64,000 nt of DNA from Hyalella azteca (GCF_000764305.2 NW_025931313.1:1-64000), one strand, 5' to 3'; counted from the first letter of the stretch, positions 10,632 through 23,289 are shown. A program made the numbers and translations. Notes: generated from the letters alone by a model not told the origin.

Positions 10632-12701
10632 CAGAGCTGGGCAGCGCTACTTGGAAATGTAGCGGGCGCTACCGCTACCGCTACACCCACTAGATTGTAA
10701 CGGGCGCTACTGCTACAGTAAAATGTAGCGCGCTACATTAGCCGCTACAATGGCCAAAATTATTGGAAATCTCAAAATATTTATTGTTCTGCTATTTGGA
10801 TTTACTCATTAACATTTAATGATAATAAAACATTTTTAAAACATATCAATGCAACTTTATTGCAATTAACCTAACCGAACTAGTATGGGTTACCCCAGGA
10901 TTAGTTAGATACAGTAAATAGAAATTACAGTTATTTTTATGTTTTTCCTTCCCTACATGGATGTGAACTTTAATCTACCAATCTAAGAAATTATCCACAT
11001 ATACGCATAAAAATCAATTTTTTTTCTATATATATGTGGATTATTTTTGTGATTGGTAGATTGAAGTAGACATCCATGTAGGGAAGGTGAAACATAAAAA
11101 TAACTGTGTAAAAATAACTGTAAGCAAACTGAAAGATGAAAAAAACCTGTAAGTGGTAACGGTAACAACTTAACAAGTAACAACTAACATGTTGACACTA
11201 GTAACAGGCTGAGGTTGACAACATTACACCGAAATATTTCGTACAGTTTTATTCTGTAATTCATATTACGTATGTATCATGCTGGTTTTTAAATATTTAA
11301 TACTATTAAGGGTGACCGGCTACCCTAAAAATCGGAAATTTTGGCTTTACCATTTTCTTGACTCATTTTGTAGCTGCTGAAAAGGCGCGTCTAACGCAGT
11401 TTACCGCATGTCTGTGCGTGCTATAATTTTTGCGTAAGACAATTTTAAAAATATATATATGAACATTTTTTAACAATATGCACAAAGATTTATTTGAATT
11501 AAATCTGTATATATAGATCATTACTCTCGTTAATTACAAAGTGTTTGCACTCGTTTGAAAGCTACAAACGAGACGCGTTCAACAAAGCTACTACCATAGA
11601 TGTACATGCAATACTTTTTTGTGTAATGCAGTCTTGACCTTTTATAAAATGATCATTTTATATCATTATTTACAAATAAATGGTATTTAAATGTCATTAT
11701 TTAGGTTAATTGCAAAGTGTTTGCACTCGTTTGCAAACTACAAACAAGATGCATTTAACAAAGCTACTACCATGGATGTTCATGTAATAGCGTTTGCGTA
11801 ATGCAGTTGTAAAGTTATGTAAATTGAATATTTTATATATATGTATTTATATATAAAAAGTTCCATTTATAGCCTATTATTCACGTTAAATTGAACATAA
11901 ATAGGTCTAAAGACGCGTGCTGGTACCTTGAATGCAAATAATTGGCAATGGGAAAGCTTGGGCTACAATATTAAGACTTTTTGGACATATTCTTCTGTTT
12001 TCAATGAATTTTACTTCATTTAGCTCCCCTGAACAATTTAAAAATCCAAAAAACGCCATCTTAAAAAAATTATAACTCCAAAAGTTTTCAAGCTACGGCA
12101 ATGAGAGGCATACCATTCGATTGGTAAAAACAATACCTAGCGACTCTAGAAGCCTTTTTTTAATATGTGCATGGTTTGACTTATATATGGGAGGGGGAGG
12201 AAAGTGGGGGCAAAAATGAGAAAAAATGGGAAGAAGGCGAAAAAAACGACGAGGAAAATAAAAATCGGGGCTCTACAGTCGCTAGATATTGTTGTTACAA
12301 ATCGAATGATATGTGTCTCAACATTGTAGCATGTGATTTGCAAAAGTTATTAACTTTTAGAGTACCCCTTATTTGCCATTATCTATTAATTCCACGTTTT
12401 CTTCCATTTTTTTAAATTTACATGAACAAAAAGGTCTTAGATTTCTGTTTTACATATGTGTACCAAGTTTCAAAACGATCCGCCTGTAAACAAAAAAGTT
12501 TTGTTGGAGGGTAGCCGGTCCCCTTAAGTAAAATCCAAAGACTTTATCTATAAATGTAGCGGTAGCGCTGTAGCGGCAAAACCTCGTATCGCTACTTAAA
12601 TATGTAGCGGGCGCTACCGCTACATTGCCTTAAATGTAGAGCCGCTGCCGCTACTGAAAATGTAGCGGCCGCTACATGTAGCGCGCTACTGCCCACCTCT
12701 G
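10632..12701. mobile_element. non-autonomous hAT-type DNA transposon with 8-bp target duplication
   Basis: The left end is CAGAGCTGGGCAGCGCTAC and the right end, reverse-complemented, is CAGAGGTGGGCAGTAGCGCG. This matches the CAGNGGTGGG start typical of many hAT elements. The identical 8-mer CTTATTGG sits immediately outside both ends (10624-10631 and 12702-12709), the 8-bp target duplication diagnostic of hAT insertion. The subterminal regions are packed with short palindromic words around 'TGTAGCGGGCGCTACCGCTACA'-type motifs (split across 10650-10750 and 12555-12690), probably transposase-binding repeats. No transposase ORF remains. The centre is occupied by a second element. Confidence 0.88.
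11310..12523. mobile_element. nested TTAA-flanked element (piggyBac- or Kolobok-like, non-autonomous)
   Basis: Flanked by TTAA at 11306-11309 and 12524-12527. The ends are inverted: GGGTGACCGGCTACCCT on the left and GGGGACCGGCTACCCTCC when the right end is reverse-complemented. TTAA target duplications are characteristic of piggyBac and Kolobok; purine-rich GGG ends favour Kolobok. The interior has no transposase ORF. It lies entirely within the hAT-type element, so it is the younger insertion. Confidence 0.7.
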
Positions 12702-12709
12702 CTTATTGG
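12702..12709. repeat. target-site duplication, right (CTTATTGG)
   Basis: Exact 8-bp match to 10624-10631. Confidence 0.85.
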
Positions 12710-13294
12710 GCAGCATGGTACTCCATAATTATTTCTAGCTAGGCTTGAGCATCACAGTAACATTCTGACCAAACAGAAAAAAATGGGATATCATATAGAT
12801 CAATTTATATGCTTGTTCAAACTCTGTCACATGCATTTCAAGTAAAAAATTGCCACTAATCCTGCAGAAGGACTAAAAAAATAATTAAGCTCAGTAATGC
12901 AAGGCAATCCTACAAAACAATCAACTGAATTGTGCCACCAAATACAGCATGGCCACATCTCCATGACTTGAAAGAACCAAGAAATGCCAATCAAATATCA
13001 GCAGCTGTCAATCAAATGTTAGCCCCATTTGTCAACACCAAAGACCAAGTATAAAATTGGGCAGAAGCAGTGTGGAATTCTAGAGGGATATTAAATTAAC
13101 CAGTACACATAGCATATTGGAAAGCAGGACCTGAAAGCTTGGAAAGGCCAGGAACTTTCCACCTTGTCCATCATATTTCATATCATATACATAACCTATC
13201 ACTTTCCAGCTGTGATTGGTTGATGGGATTGTGATTTTAGCCCCTTCCAGCTTTCCAGCTGTGATTTATTAATGGAATTGTAATGTTATCTGCT

Positions 13295-13412
13295 TTCTAG
13301 CTGTGATTGGTTGATGGGGATGCTTTCAAGCTGTGATTGGTTGATGGGGATGCTTTCAAGCTGTGATTGGTTGATGGAGATGCTTTCAAGCTGTGATTGG
13401 TTGTGCCCATAA
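13295..13412 (+). repeat. 30-bp tandem repeat inside the left inverted arm
   Basis: About four copies of a unit containing gctgtgattggttgatgggg followed by atgctttcaa. The mirrored right arm has fewer copies, so copy number changed after the arms formed. Confidence 0.7.
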
Positions 13413-13784
13413 GCCCCGCCCCCAAATATGGTATATGTCTACAGTACTGGATAACTAAATACTCAACTTAAACTTGATCATTACAAACAAAAAGCCTGGA
13501 TACTTTTCAAAAAATCCATTAAATAAAAGAAAAATAAAAAATATCTATCAAAAAATTTTACAACAAATCTGAGGTACTGTACAATTGAAACAGTTTGTCC
13601 ACTTTTGATTCTCCTTTTCATTTATAGTCAGTCACCTGGCACTTGGCACTTGGCAGAGCACTGTATCTAAGGAAAGCATTCCACCTTGGGTGGAAAGCTT
13701 TTTTATAAGTGAACTTCCATTTCTAGAATTCCACCCTGAGCGACGCTTTGGGCTTAAAAACCCATATATTGGCGATGCTGCTTC

Positions 13785-14130
13785 CATCTTCTGCAACATA
13801 AAATACTTTACTGGTCTACTTATAGGACTCAAAAATGAACTTGAGGGAGAGTCTAAAAAACTCTCTGCTTTGCCACTATGCATGATACTTTACTGGTCTA
13901 CTTATAGGACTCAAAAATGAACTTGAGGGAGAGTCTAAAAAAAACTTTACTTTGCCACTATGTCCAGGCTCACATCCTTCTTCAGCCTCTTGCAGCCAAT
14001 GACTGGCTGTCTGGCTCTACCTGCACACTTGGATCACCTCATAGTGGCAAACCAGAGATTTTTTAGAATTAGTTCATTTTTAATATCCTCATTTATTCAA
14101 GATTTAAACCAATTTCTTATGTATGATGAT
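13785..14130 (+). repeat. fragments of the GTGGCAAA MITE
   Basis: Two right-half copies (13795-13860 and 13883-13962) share ctttactggtctacttatag, then actcaaaaatgaacttgagg, and end in tttgccactatg. A left-half copy (14038-14130) starts catagtggcaaaccagagat. A further right half is at 14695-14770. Confidence 0.65.
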
Positions 14131-15149
14131 GCTTGTATGATTGTATCCCACTGTGCAGAGAGTGGATGAAAATTGCAAGATCTTTGGCAACGCTTCAGTA
14201 GCAAAATTTATACCTTCAGAAGATTCTGCCGACACCTTTAGATTGAAATTCTTTCATTTAATATATTTGTCAGTCTTTGGCCAACTATTTAAAAAAGTAA
14301 GGTTTCCGGTATGTTGGATTAATCAGTATGCAGTGAAGCTTGTCCAGAAATCAGTTGCGATGAGTTCCCACCAAAAAAATTTAAACATCAAGTTTACGAT
14401 TATGTAGTTGCGGTCACATTAGAGTGGTCAGACTGCATTATCACATGTTCAGTTGATGCTTGCTGTACAATCGGACTGTTTTTATGGTATAATTAGTTAT
14501 TTGGGGTAACACGTGCATACAACCTTGTAAATAAGTTCGTGGCTTGTAAATAGTTTTTCATTACTCAGCATAAATGGCTTTTAATTAAAAATTACCCGGC
14601 GACACATCTTAAAATTACCCGGCAACGTTAGGGCTTAAAAACCCATATATTGGCGACGCTGCATCCACCCTCTGCACCATGGCTTGTATCCATGATACTT
14701 TACTGGTCTACTTATAGAACTCAAAAATGAACTTGAGGGAGAGTCTAAAAAACTCTCTGCTTTGCCACGATGGTCACCACCTTTCTAACTTCTTGCAGCC
14801 AATGAGGTTAGGTTAGGTCTGAAGAGATTAGGCCAAGCTGGCCAGGCCAGACTCCAGAGGAGGTTTGGCATTTGGCCAGATGCACATGCACATGCTGACA
14901 TGCAGTATGGCCATGTTTCCCTTGCAGCCTTTGGCAAACTTATTATGTGGCTGTGGACATGGACATCCAGCACCAGTGTGGAAATCCAGAGGGGTAATAT
15001 ATTAACTGGTAACCTTAGCAAATCAGAAAGCAGGACCCAAAAATCTGGAATGTCCAGCACACTTCCACTTTCAGTCCATCATCATCACTGATGAGTCTCT
15101 GCAAGATGCCACAGCTGTTTCATTGAAAAAAACAGCTTGCATCATCACA

Positions 15150-15302
15150 GTAACAAGAATCCAATCAACGCTTAAACGTGTCCAACGTAACAGTCACAAG
15201 AATCCAATCAACTCTTGAATGCGTCCAACGTACTGTCACAGGGATCCAATCATCGCTAGAACGTGTGCAACGTCACAGCCACTGGAATCCAATCAGCAAT
15301 AG
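15150..15302 (+). repeat. degenerate ~46-bp tandem repeat, about four copies
   Basis: Units share 'gaatccaatcaac', 'cgtgtccaacgt' and 'cagtcacaagaatccaatca' with substitutions. Confidence 0.6.
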
Positions 15303-16156
15303 AAAGCTAGAAGGGACTGCCTCAGATGCACACAATGTTAATGCACTGATGCTAACTTAATGCATAATGCTACAATTCTTACTTCAAGAGCGTAATACAA
15401 TAGTGTAGTTATGTCATTATTGATGGAAATCGCAAAGAATAACATTTTCGCTATGTACACTCACTCACAAATACATGAAAAACTGCCTATGATTCAATCG
15501 ACAAATACAAAACTGACCACTGATGCAATAAGCTGAGACATTGAAACTCCTACAGTTACGATCAGGATTACCAACTTGACAAAAAACATAAACAAAGAAG
15601 GTAGCAGGCCGCAGGGACACCAACCATCAATATACTCATTTGAAAAAAATGATAGATACGAATTCTTCTATATTACAAATTTATCAGTAACTGGCATTCA
15701 ACAGACTGGTATAATAACCTTCGTAAATCGTAAATGTTATACATGCAGAATCAATCGTGTGCAACAGCCAAAGTGGTGGGAATGATGGTTAGTGTTTACT
15801 GTTTACTTGTTAGTTCTCGTTAAGCAATCGGTGTGTAACTGAATTAACTGCAGATAAAGCTCCCAAACTTGGAGACGATAACTAAGTGAAAACCTTACGT
15901 GATATATTGTGAGCCTTCTAAAGTTTTAATAATGAAGAAATCACAAGGTTAACAGAATCTAAAGGTTTGAATGCTAAATTTTTAACTTTTGAGTACTCTA
16001 TTGACTATTGAGTCTATTCTAGTCAGTCAACTGTGAAGTGTCATGTTGTTGTTGTGCATTGCCTTTTCTTTGAGAAGCTTCTCTAACTGCCAATGAGTTT
16101 CTCCTCAATTTGAAAGCTGAGGTAACAAATAGGTGCCATAAATGTTTTTTTATATT

Positions 16157-16498
16157 TTATTTGAAACTATTACCTTGGGAGTAAATAGTATTTCCTTCTG
16201 TAGATCCATCCCTCTTGCTCATCTGTGAGTGACGCACGCAATTAACAATCTTGCATGGGACCTTCTCTGTGTTCAGTGTATTGCCTGACTTGACGTTCAT
16301 ACGATCATAGGCCATAGCTACCGTAACCGAAGCCGATTTCTGGCGGCCTGCAAACCTGTTTCTAGTTGCCTGGAACATTTTTTTAAGGCGGAACGCTTTT
16401 TTTATGTGAACCACAAATTTTAAAATTCCAGCCTGTCCAGCGCTATGGCTTTGACCCATTGAGCAGTGAGCACTTGACTTCAGAAGTTCAGAGGCCAT
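16157..16498 (-). CDS. hypothetical ORF of 113 codons
   Basis: The minus-strand frame starts MASELLKSSAHCSMGQSHSA. It is basic, with several Cys/His, and has no recognised domain. The last codons run over a possible donor (CAAG|GTAATAG), so if real it would be an exon rather than a whole gene. It lies inside the 13-17 kb inverted-repeat structure and may be transposon-derived or chance. No function assigned. Confidence 0.2.
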   Translation of the reverse strand: MASELLKSSAHCSMGQSHSAGQAGILKFVVHIKKAFRLKKMFQATRNRFAGRQKSASVTVAMAYDRMNVKSGNTLNTEKVPCKIVNCVRHSQMSKRDGSTEGNTIYSQGNSFK

Positions 16499-17226
16499 TG
16501 TGCACTCTAGCAGACTAGCCCTAGCATTCTTGCATATGGAATGGAATATGAACTAAGTGTGAAGTTTGGCAAAGCTGGCCTCTGCCCTCTGGGGCACATA
16601 GCGCCGTATCCTGGATACCAGCATCATCATACATAAGAAATTGGGTATTATTGCAGATTAACTACATCCAAAAAAAAGGGTGTTTTTTTTTTTAATTATA
16701 TGTTTTTTGGGGTGTAGATTACGAATCTGAAATCCATTTTTGGCGGTCGGCATCGGAAAACCGATTTTTTACCATCAACCAATCACAGCTTGAAAGCATC
16801 CCCATCAACCAATCACAGCTAGAAAGCAGATAACATTACAATTCCATTAACAAATCACAGCTAGAAAGCTGGAAGGGGCTAAAATCACAATCCCATCGGG
16901 CCATCAACCAATCACAGCTGGAAAGTGATAGGTTATGTATATGATATGAAATATGATGGACTGAAAGTAGAAAGTTCCTGGCCTTTCCAAGCTTTCAGGT
17001 CCTGCTTTCAAATATGCTATGTGTACTGGTTAATTTAATATCCCTCTAGAATTCCACACTGTGACTGCAATAATACCAGAAATTGCTTTAAATCTTGGGT
17101 ATATGACTGATATGAGGAAATTAAAAATGAACTGATTTTAAAAAATCTCTGGTTTGTCACTATGCTGGGGCGGAGGCTCCAGCCCGCATGGGGAGCGCAG
17201 GCGGCGCAGGCTCGCAGCCATGGGTA

Positions 17227-17424
17227 CATAGTGACAAACCAGAGATTTTTTTAGAATCAGTTCATTTTTAATTTCCTTATTTGCCCAAGATTTTTAAACC
17301 AATTTCTTATGTATGATGATGCTGGTATCCAGGATACTTTACTGGTCTACTTATAGGTTATAGCCTAGGACTCAAAAATGAACTTGAGGGAGAGTCTAAA
17401 AAAACTCTCTGCTTTGCCACTATG
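17227..17424 (+). mobile_element. MITE, best full-length copy (about 198 bp)
   Basis: Starts catagtgacaaaccagagat and ends ctctctgctttgccactatg, forming inverted terminal repeats of about 30 bp that include the TTTTTTTAGA tract. The middle carries 'ttcttatgtatgatgatgct' and 'ctttactggtctacttatag'. Related copies are at 17906-18089 (inverted), 17081-17165 (half, inverted), 16597-16650, 13785-14130 and 14695-14770. No ORF; superfamily unknown. Confidence 0.75.
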
Positions 17425-17905
17425 CATGGGTAACAATAAACAAAATTGACTTGTAATGTAAACAGGCCCTGGGCGGCTGGGCCCAACGCCAACCATCAGC
17501 ATGCAATACCTATCTAGGCCTACTACACATAGCCTCAGCCCTCAGATCAATGAGCATTGAGCTGTGTGTAACTCCGGCTAACAGTAAATCCGCTTTGCAC
17601 AACACAGGCTTTTACACAGCCACTGCTTCACAGCACTGGAGCACAATTGGCCGGAGCCGCCGGCGGAGCGCAACAGGCCCACTAGGCTACCGCAACAGGC
17701 GGCGCAGGTTAGGTTACGTAACTTACGTTAGGAGTAGCTGTTGCGGTAGGGCCTGTTCAGTTGCGCCCCGGCCTGTGACTGAGCGGCGCTGTTATGGTGG
17801 TTGGTGGGCGTTTTGTGTCAAAAGCCGTGAAGATGCCCGGCTGCGTTACGCTCGGGAAGCCGGGGAAGGTATATGAATCACACTGTGGACTTGGGCTATG
17901 CTGAC

Positions 17906-18089
17906 CATAGTGGCAAAGCAGAGAGTTTTTTTAGACTCTTCCTCAAGTTCATTTTTGAGTCCTATAAGTAGACCAGTAAAGTATCTTGGATACCAGAATT
18001 GTCATACATAAGAAATCTGTTAAAATCTTGAGTAAATGAGGAAATTAAAAATGAACTGATTCTAAAAAAATCTCTGGTTTGCCACTATG
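17906..18089 (-). mobile_element. MITE copy in inverted orientation
   Basis: Begins catagtggcaaagcagagag and ends with tctggtttgccactatg, the reverse complement of the 17227-17424 copy with a small internal deletion. Confidence 0.72.
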
Positions 18090-18545
18090 ATGCTGACCTC
18101 TAGCTATCCACCCCCGGCGGGCCGGCATGCGCCCGCATACAGAAGCAACTTCGTTCGTTGTATGGTTCCGAGAGTTGCTCACCTAAAGCACGGACGGTTT
18201 TCCACTTTCCACAGGACAATTTATTTGCGTGGATGCGTGTTGGAAGCCGGCGGAGCTAAACCGCAAAATTCTGTCGTCAAACAGGGTAGAAGGCATATTA
18301 CATTTCATAGAGTACAAAAGCATAGGGGACTGTGAGTTTACAGGCACTGCCCGATGTCGCTTTCCAGACATGACCTATTATGGCCGCAGCAAAACTCTTG
18401 CACAGAAACTTAACCATCCAAAATTTAACGGACCGAACATTCCGGTCGCTGATTCCCGACAGTTAAAGAATATGGGCGACGTAAGGAGGTACGATAATGC
18501 AAGGTTTATCATTTATGTATGTGAGGTGTTTGAATATGAAGTTTA
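18087..18545 (+). other. GC-richer stretch with overlapping ORFs, coding status unclear
   Basis: Two overlapping plus frames of 82 and 105 codons (18087-18335 and 18229-18546) are less AT-rich than their surroundings. One reads GDCEFTGTARCRFPDMTYYG. Neither shows a family I recognise and neither has clear splice sites. A decayed gene is possible. Confidence 0.2.
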
Positions 18546-18599
18546 AATATAGTACTTCATGACTGCGTCAGGGACGAGTAATCGGGACCAACCACGCAT

Positions 18600-21290
18600 G
18601 GGTGAGTGGGTGACGCCATCTCCGCCTGTTGACCAGCCATGTCTCAGCGCTTGTCAGAAATTTGACACTTAATGGCTAGTTAGAGCTGGATAATCTTGAG
18701 AACGTGTGTAGTGAACGAGAGAACAGAAGATTTAGACGTCTTCATGAACAACCTTTGCAGCTCAACGCCTTGGAACAGCGTAGGACAGGTATATAATCTC
18801 CAATATTCTGCCATTGCGTGGCAGTCCAGCCACAGCCGGCTGCCGTCACATACATTAGCTCGGCACGTCAGATGTTGGATCATAACTACTTCTTGGTGGT
18901 GGTGGTGGTGGCTGGCTATAGGTGCAGAGATGACCTCACTTCAGGCCAACTGCTGCACCTACTACTTCTTGGTTAAGATAAGGCGCGTCACTGTCTTGAG
19001 TATTGACGATCACTTCATTGAAGTGGGTTATCAAGTAAGCCAGTCGAATGCGGAACCTGACTGATCAAACCCATTTGTTTTGTTTTACATTTAACTCGAT
19101 TTCGTCTCTAAAAAATGTACAGGTCCGTGTAATATCTCGACACCATGAGTATCCTGGTGCGTGCCCGAACAGCTTCTATAGGTATACTCGTATTCAGGGC
19201 ACCAAGCTTCATAACAAATTTTAACAAATGTAGAAACAATTTTATAAGGTCTATATTTTATGTTTCTGTGTGTTACAGACATGGTATTTTAAATAAAAAG
19301 GGGCCTAATATAGCGTGACCGCAATACTTAATATATTGGGAATTCAGAATATTGCATGCATCAGAAACTTTATTTCTATAATAGTGGAATCGTGAAGCAT
19401 TGGAACACACCCAGTAAGAGAAGGAAGGGTAAATTTAAAAATCACAATTTAAAATATAATCTGGCTCATTAAAAAATCCGTCTGAATTTTGCGTCTAGGT
19501 TCTGTATTAAATGATGCACAGGTCCTTCTTTGATCAAAGTTGCTTTAGGTTTATAAATAAAAAGCAGGAAAGATTGACGGTTCGATAACAGAATTATAAA
19601 ACATAATAAATTAATGATCTGTCCTTATCAGCAGTAAGTATTCATGTTAAAATAAGTTTGCCTAAATGGTGATTTTAACGCGATAACTTCTTTCCATAAT
19701 CCGAAGACCACAGTCAACTCAACGATGTGGAATTAATAAACTGAGAGCAGTAAAACATATATGTTTTTCTCCAATATTAATGATAAAGTTCGTATCGGAT
19801 TAAAGGAACTATAATTAAAATGCTAAATAGTAATCATCTCTACGGCAGAATCAACATAATAAACAATGTGTTCAACATTTGGAGAATGAAAGCCGAGATA
19901 AGAAACTTTATATTTTAAGTATCATATTTATCTTTGCCACATTTAAGGAGATATAATAATTGATGAGATGGAATATGATGACAGTAGAGTACAGTTTACA
20001 TGACATCTTTTATACATGACTGTACACACTTAAAGACGACACAGGATTCAGCCATGGAGTGAGCAGTAGGAGTTAAGGATATTACACAGCACAGCTAGCG
20101 GAAATCTACAACTTATTGTCGAAATGGACATGGATATTAGCCATCCTACTACAGAAATGTGTCTTCTGATTAAATATTTAAGGTTTAACTATATATCTAT
20201 AGTAGCACGGCAAAGACACGTACAATGTGACGAAATTATTCTTCATTATACAAGAGTGTCATAACGCGTTAAAATATAATATGTATCGCAAACATAATAA
20301 TTATCAAAGTGTTTCAAATAGAAATAGGTTTTCCATTCACAAATTGTCCTTTTTCTCTAAAATCCTACATCACTAAACTAACTTAAGAGCATTTGGGGGA
20401 TAGAATAAATAGTTACAAGTTTTCAACAAATCAGAGTACGGCAAATTCTAGTGACATTGCATAGGGAGATGAGATGCTAAGAGACATTCTAATCAGTCTA
20501 CTGAAGCAAAAACTAGCACTTAATTCATTTAAAAATAACATTGGTAAGAAGAAGGAACAATGCATGACATTAATAGCAAATAAGCTGATAACGCATACAA
20601 TTCGGAATGTTAATAATGTGAAAATAACCAACGGAGAATTGCATATCAGCAGATACCCACATTCAGCTTCACAGTCACATTCGAACTCTACATAAGAGCT
20701 AGAGGCAGTAAATGGCAGAATAGCAGCCATTTTAGATCACATTCATTTTGATTCTTAGCTTCACTCAACAACACTTCAGTTTTATTGATTCACAATATCC
20801 TGCTAAATAAACAAAACAACAGAATTTGCTGAATAACGTGCAGTTCAGGTATGAATCGCATTGCATGAATTGTGAAATGTGTTAAAAAGCTTAAGTTAAA
20901 CTCATTTATCTTATAGAAGAATGGAGTTAATGTAGAAGATAGAAGAAAAGGTTTATCTAGTATGCAGGTGTCACAGAAATGTCTCCGACTTTTCTTATAT
21001 TATATCTCCGCTTTAAATAGAATGTTTTAATTTTGTTATTCCCATAATGTATGCATTTTTTTACAAAAATAAATGCTACATACCTACAAGTATTTAAACT
21101 CTCATAAAAGTCATTTCCATACTACTTTTATCATTAAAACACCACCTAAAATGCAAAAAAGTAAGAGCAAAGTATTTCCAAAATGTTGGAATTTTGAACG
21201 AAAAAAGCTGTGAATAATTTAGAAGAGTATTTAATGAAACGTTGTAGTATATTGTGTTGTATTGTATGTTGAAACATCATGCTAGTATAG
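18600..21290. other. no supported gene
   Basis: AT-rich sequence. Apart from a short (tgg)n run at about 18895-18914 I see no repeats, RNA gene or domain-bearing ORF. Confidence 0.45.
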
Positions 21291-21297
21291 TATATGA

Positions 21298-21458
21298 TGA
21301 AGTATAGAAGAAATATAGAAGTTCATGTAATACATGGAAGTATAGAAGTTCATGTACTATATGGAAGTATAGAAGTTCATGTATACTGTATGGAAGTATA
21401 TAAGTTGGTGTACTGTATGGAAATATAAAAGTTCATATACTAAATGGAAGTATAGAAG
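21298..21458 (+). repeat. degenerate ~27-bp minisatellite, five to six copies
   Basis: Units resemble tggaagtatagaagttcatg plus a variable 'tactata' tail; spacing drifts between 25 and 29 bp. Confidence 0.65.
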
Positions 21459-22296
21459 CTAATTTCTAGATGAGACGTTAACTCTTTCAACCCAAGACTC
21501 TCAGAGAAATGAGAGAGACAACTTGACTCTCTTGGAAGGCTTCAGCGCAGTTGAAAAAGCAATACACTTCAGTGAGGATTATGACTCACATTTGCTGATC
21601 AAACTGAATCGACATAAGAGGAATCATTCCAGGGTTGAAGTGAGTCACGCTACAATAGTGAGTCATAAAAACTCACTGAGGTGCCTTGGTATTCGAACAA
21701 CCGTTGAGCGCACTCAAATTGAGACAAACTGAGTGACTCATTTTCCTAAGTGCAGGTCCTTGAATGGACAACAATTAAGTAGGTCAAAGATAACTACAAC
21801 AACGACACATTACCACGTACACAATAACTGTACACTTACAGGAGTTCAACAAGTGTAATTACTTCACTACACACAAAAGTTGGCATTCTCGACAAATGTC
21901 ATGACAGTGACAGGTTCTCATGTCATGATGCATAGCACAAATAGCTCTTACGTCGTATCATATTAATAATTGACAAATACAATTATTTTCATGGCTAAAA
22001 AAGGATTTATGAGCGAATTATTCGTATTTGATTAATCACTCATTTTTTTTTGCTGATTTCGGAGTTGAAAAAATTGACGTTCAATGTAGAACTTGCGATC
22101 ATGACGACATTTATCGAGTATTTGACATGCGGAAGAAAACTCCGATAAGAAGGCGATGAAGTTCATTAGTAAAATATACACAACTTGACTATAAAATTTG
22201 CAATGACAGCGCACTCGGAAAACTAAAAAGGTCTTATTGTCCAAATAGTGATACAAATTCTGGATGTAACACTTCATGACACGTTCTCATGCCGGG

Positions 22297-22400
22297 CAGA
22301 GCTGGGTCAGGATGGCCAGCACAAGGGCGAGAATTGTAACTAATTTTGGACAAAGTCTCTCAATTTTTCTGAGTGCGTTATTACAGCGCTCACGATATAG
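22297..22400 (+). repeat. dispersed GGTCAGGATGACCC repeat, copy a
   Basis: Contains 'gctgggtcaggatggcc', 'acaagggcga' and 'ttggacaaagtctctcaatt', aligning to the copies at 26329-26465 and 57220-57355. The plus frame reads SWVRMASTRARIVTNFGQS. Confidence 0.6.
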
Positions 22401-22477
22401 CAAGAGAGTCAAGATGACACACATTAGAGAGGGCCTGCAGAGCGATGCCCGTGAGTGCATTCCATGAAGACCTTACG

Positions 22478-23285
22478 CTACACGACCCACTTTCGTCACA
22501 TGACTCACTTTTGTTACATGACTCACTTTCGTCACATGACTCACTTTTGTTACATGACTCACTTTCTTTCTATGACTCACTTTCGCTCTATGACTCACTT
22601 TCGTCACATGACGCACTTTCGTCACATGACTCACTTTCGTCACATGACTCACTTTCGTTACACGACTCACTTTCGTCACATGACTCACTTTCGTTACACG
22701 ACTCACTTTCGTTACACGACTTACTTTCGTTACACGACTCAATTTCGTCACATGACTCACTTTTGTTACAAGACTCACTTTCGTTATATGACTCACTTTT
22801 ATTACGTGACTCACTTTCGTTACATGCCTCACTTTCATTACATCGTTACATGACTCACTTTCGTTACACGATTCACTTTCGTTACATGACTCACTTTCGT
22901 CACATGACTCACTTTCGTCACATGACTCACTTTCGTTACATGACTCACTTTCGTTACACGACTCACTTTCGTTACATGACTCACATTCGTCACATGACTC
23001 ACATTCGTCACATGACTCACATTCGTCACATGACTCACTTTCGTCACATGACTCACTTTCGGTACACGACTCATTTTCGGTACACGACCCACTTTCGGTA
23101 CACGACTCACTTTCGTCACATGACTCACCTCGTGACATGACTCACTTTCGTTACATGACTCACTTTCGTTACACGACTCACTTTCGTTACACGGCTCACT
23201 TTCGTTACACGACTTACTTTCATTACAAGACTCACTTTCGTTACATGACTCACTTTCGTCACATGACTCACTTTCGTTAGATGAC
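22478..23285 (+). repeat. 18-bp minisatellite, about 44 copies, with a TGACTCA word in most units
   Basis: The unit is tgactcactttcgtcaca with a common variant in cgttacacgactcac. Because 18 is divisible by three, several frames on both strands stay open, giving spurious His/Ser/Asp-rich and Glu/Ser/Cys-rich ORFs of up to 231 codons. Most units contain TGACTCA, the consensus AP-1/TRE site; many also have an E-box-like CACATG. It lies about 5 kb beyond the PKC stop codon on the downstream side. Confidence 0.95.
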
Positions 23286-23289
23286 GTGA

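Larger units (their letters stand above)
13069..17060. mobile_element. 4-kb structure bounded by about 300-bp inverted repeats
   Basis: The left arm (13069-13400) begins agtgtggaattctagaggga and contains 'ccagtacacatagcatat', 'gaaagcaggacctgaaagc' and a block of 'gctgtgattggttgatgggg' repeats. The right arm (16776-17060) carries the same sequences inverted, ending in ccctctagaattccacact. A more diverged third copy of the non-repetitive part lies inside at about 14985-15065. It may be a foldback transposon or a composite of inverted copies of one element. No transposase was seen; MITE pieces of another family lie between the arms. Confidence 0.6.

Noticed and set aside
14800..14830. TTAGG words resembling arthropod telomere repeats
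   Set aside because: Only two adjacent copies (ggttaggttaggt), far too few to be telomeric.
17550..17876. 108-codon Arg/Gly-rich plus ORF
   Set aside because: Lies between MITE copies in a locally GC-rich patch with no domain, and alternative frames are equally open.
22445..23140. Long ORFs on both strands (231 and 221 codons)
   Set aside because: They lie wholly in an 18-bp array, whose period keeps every stop-free frame open. The peptides are just the unit repeated.
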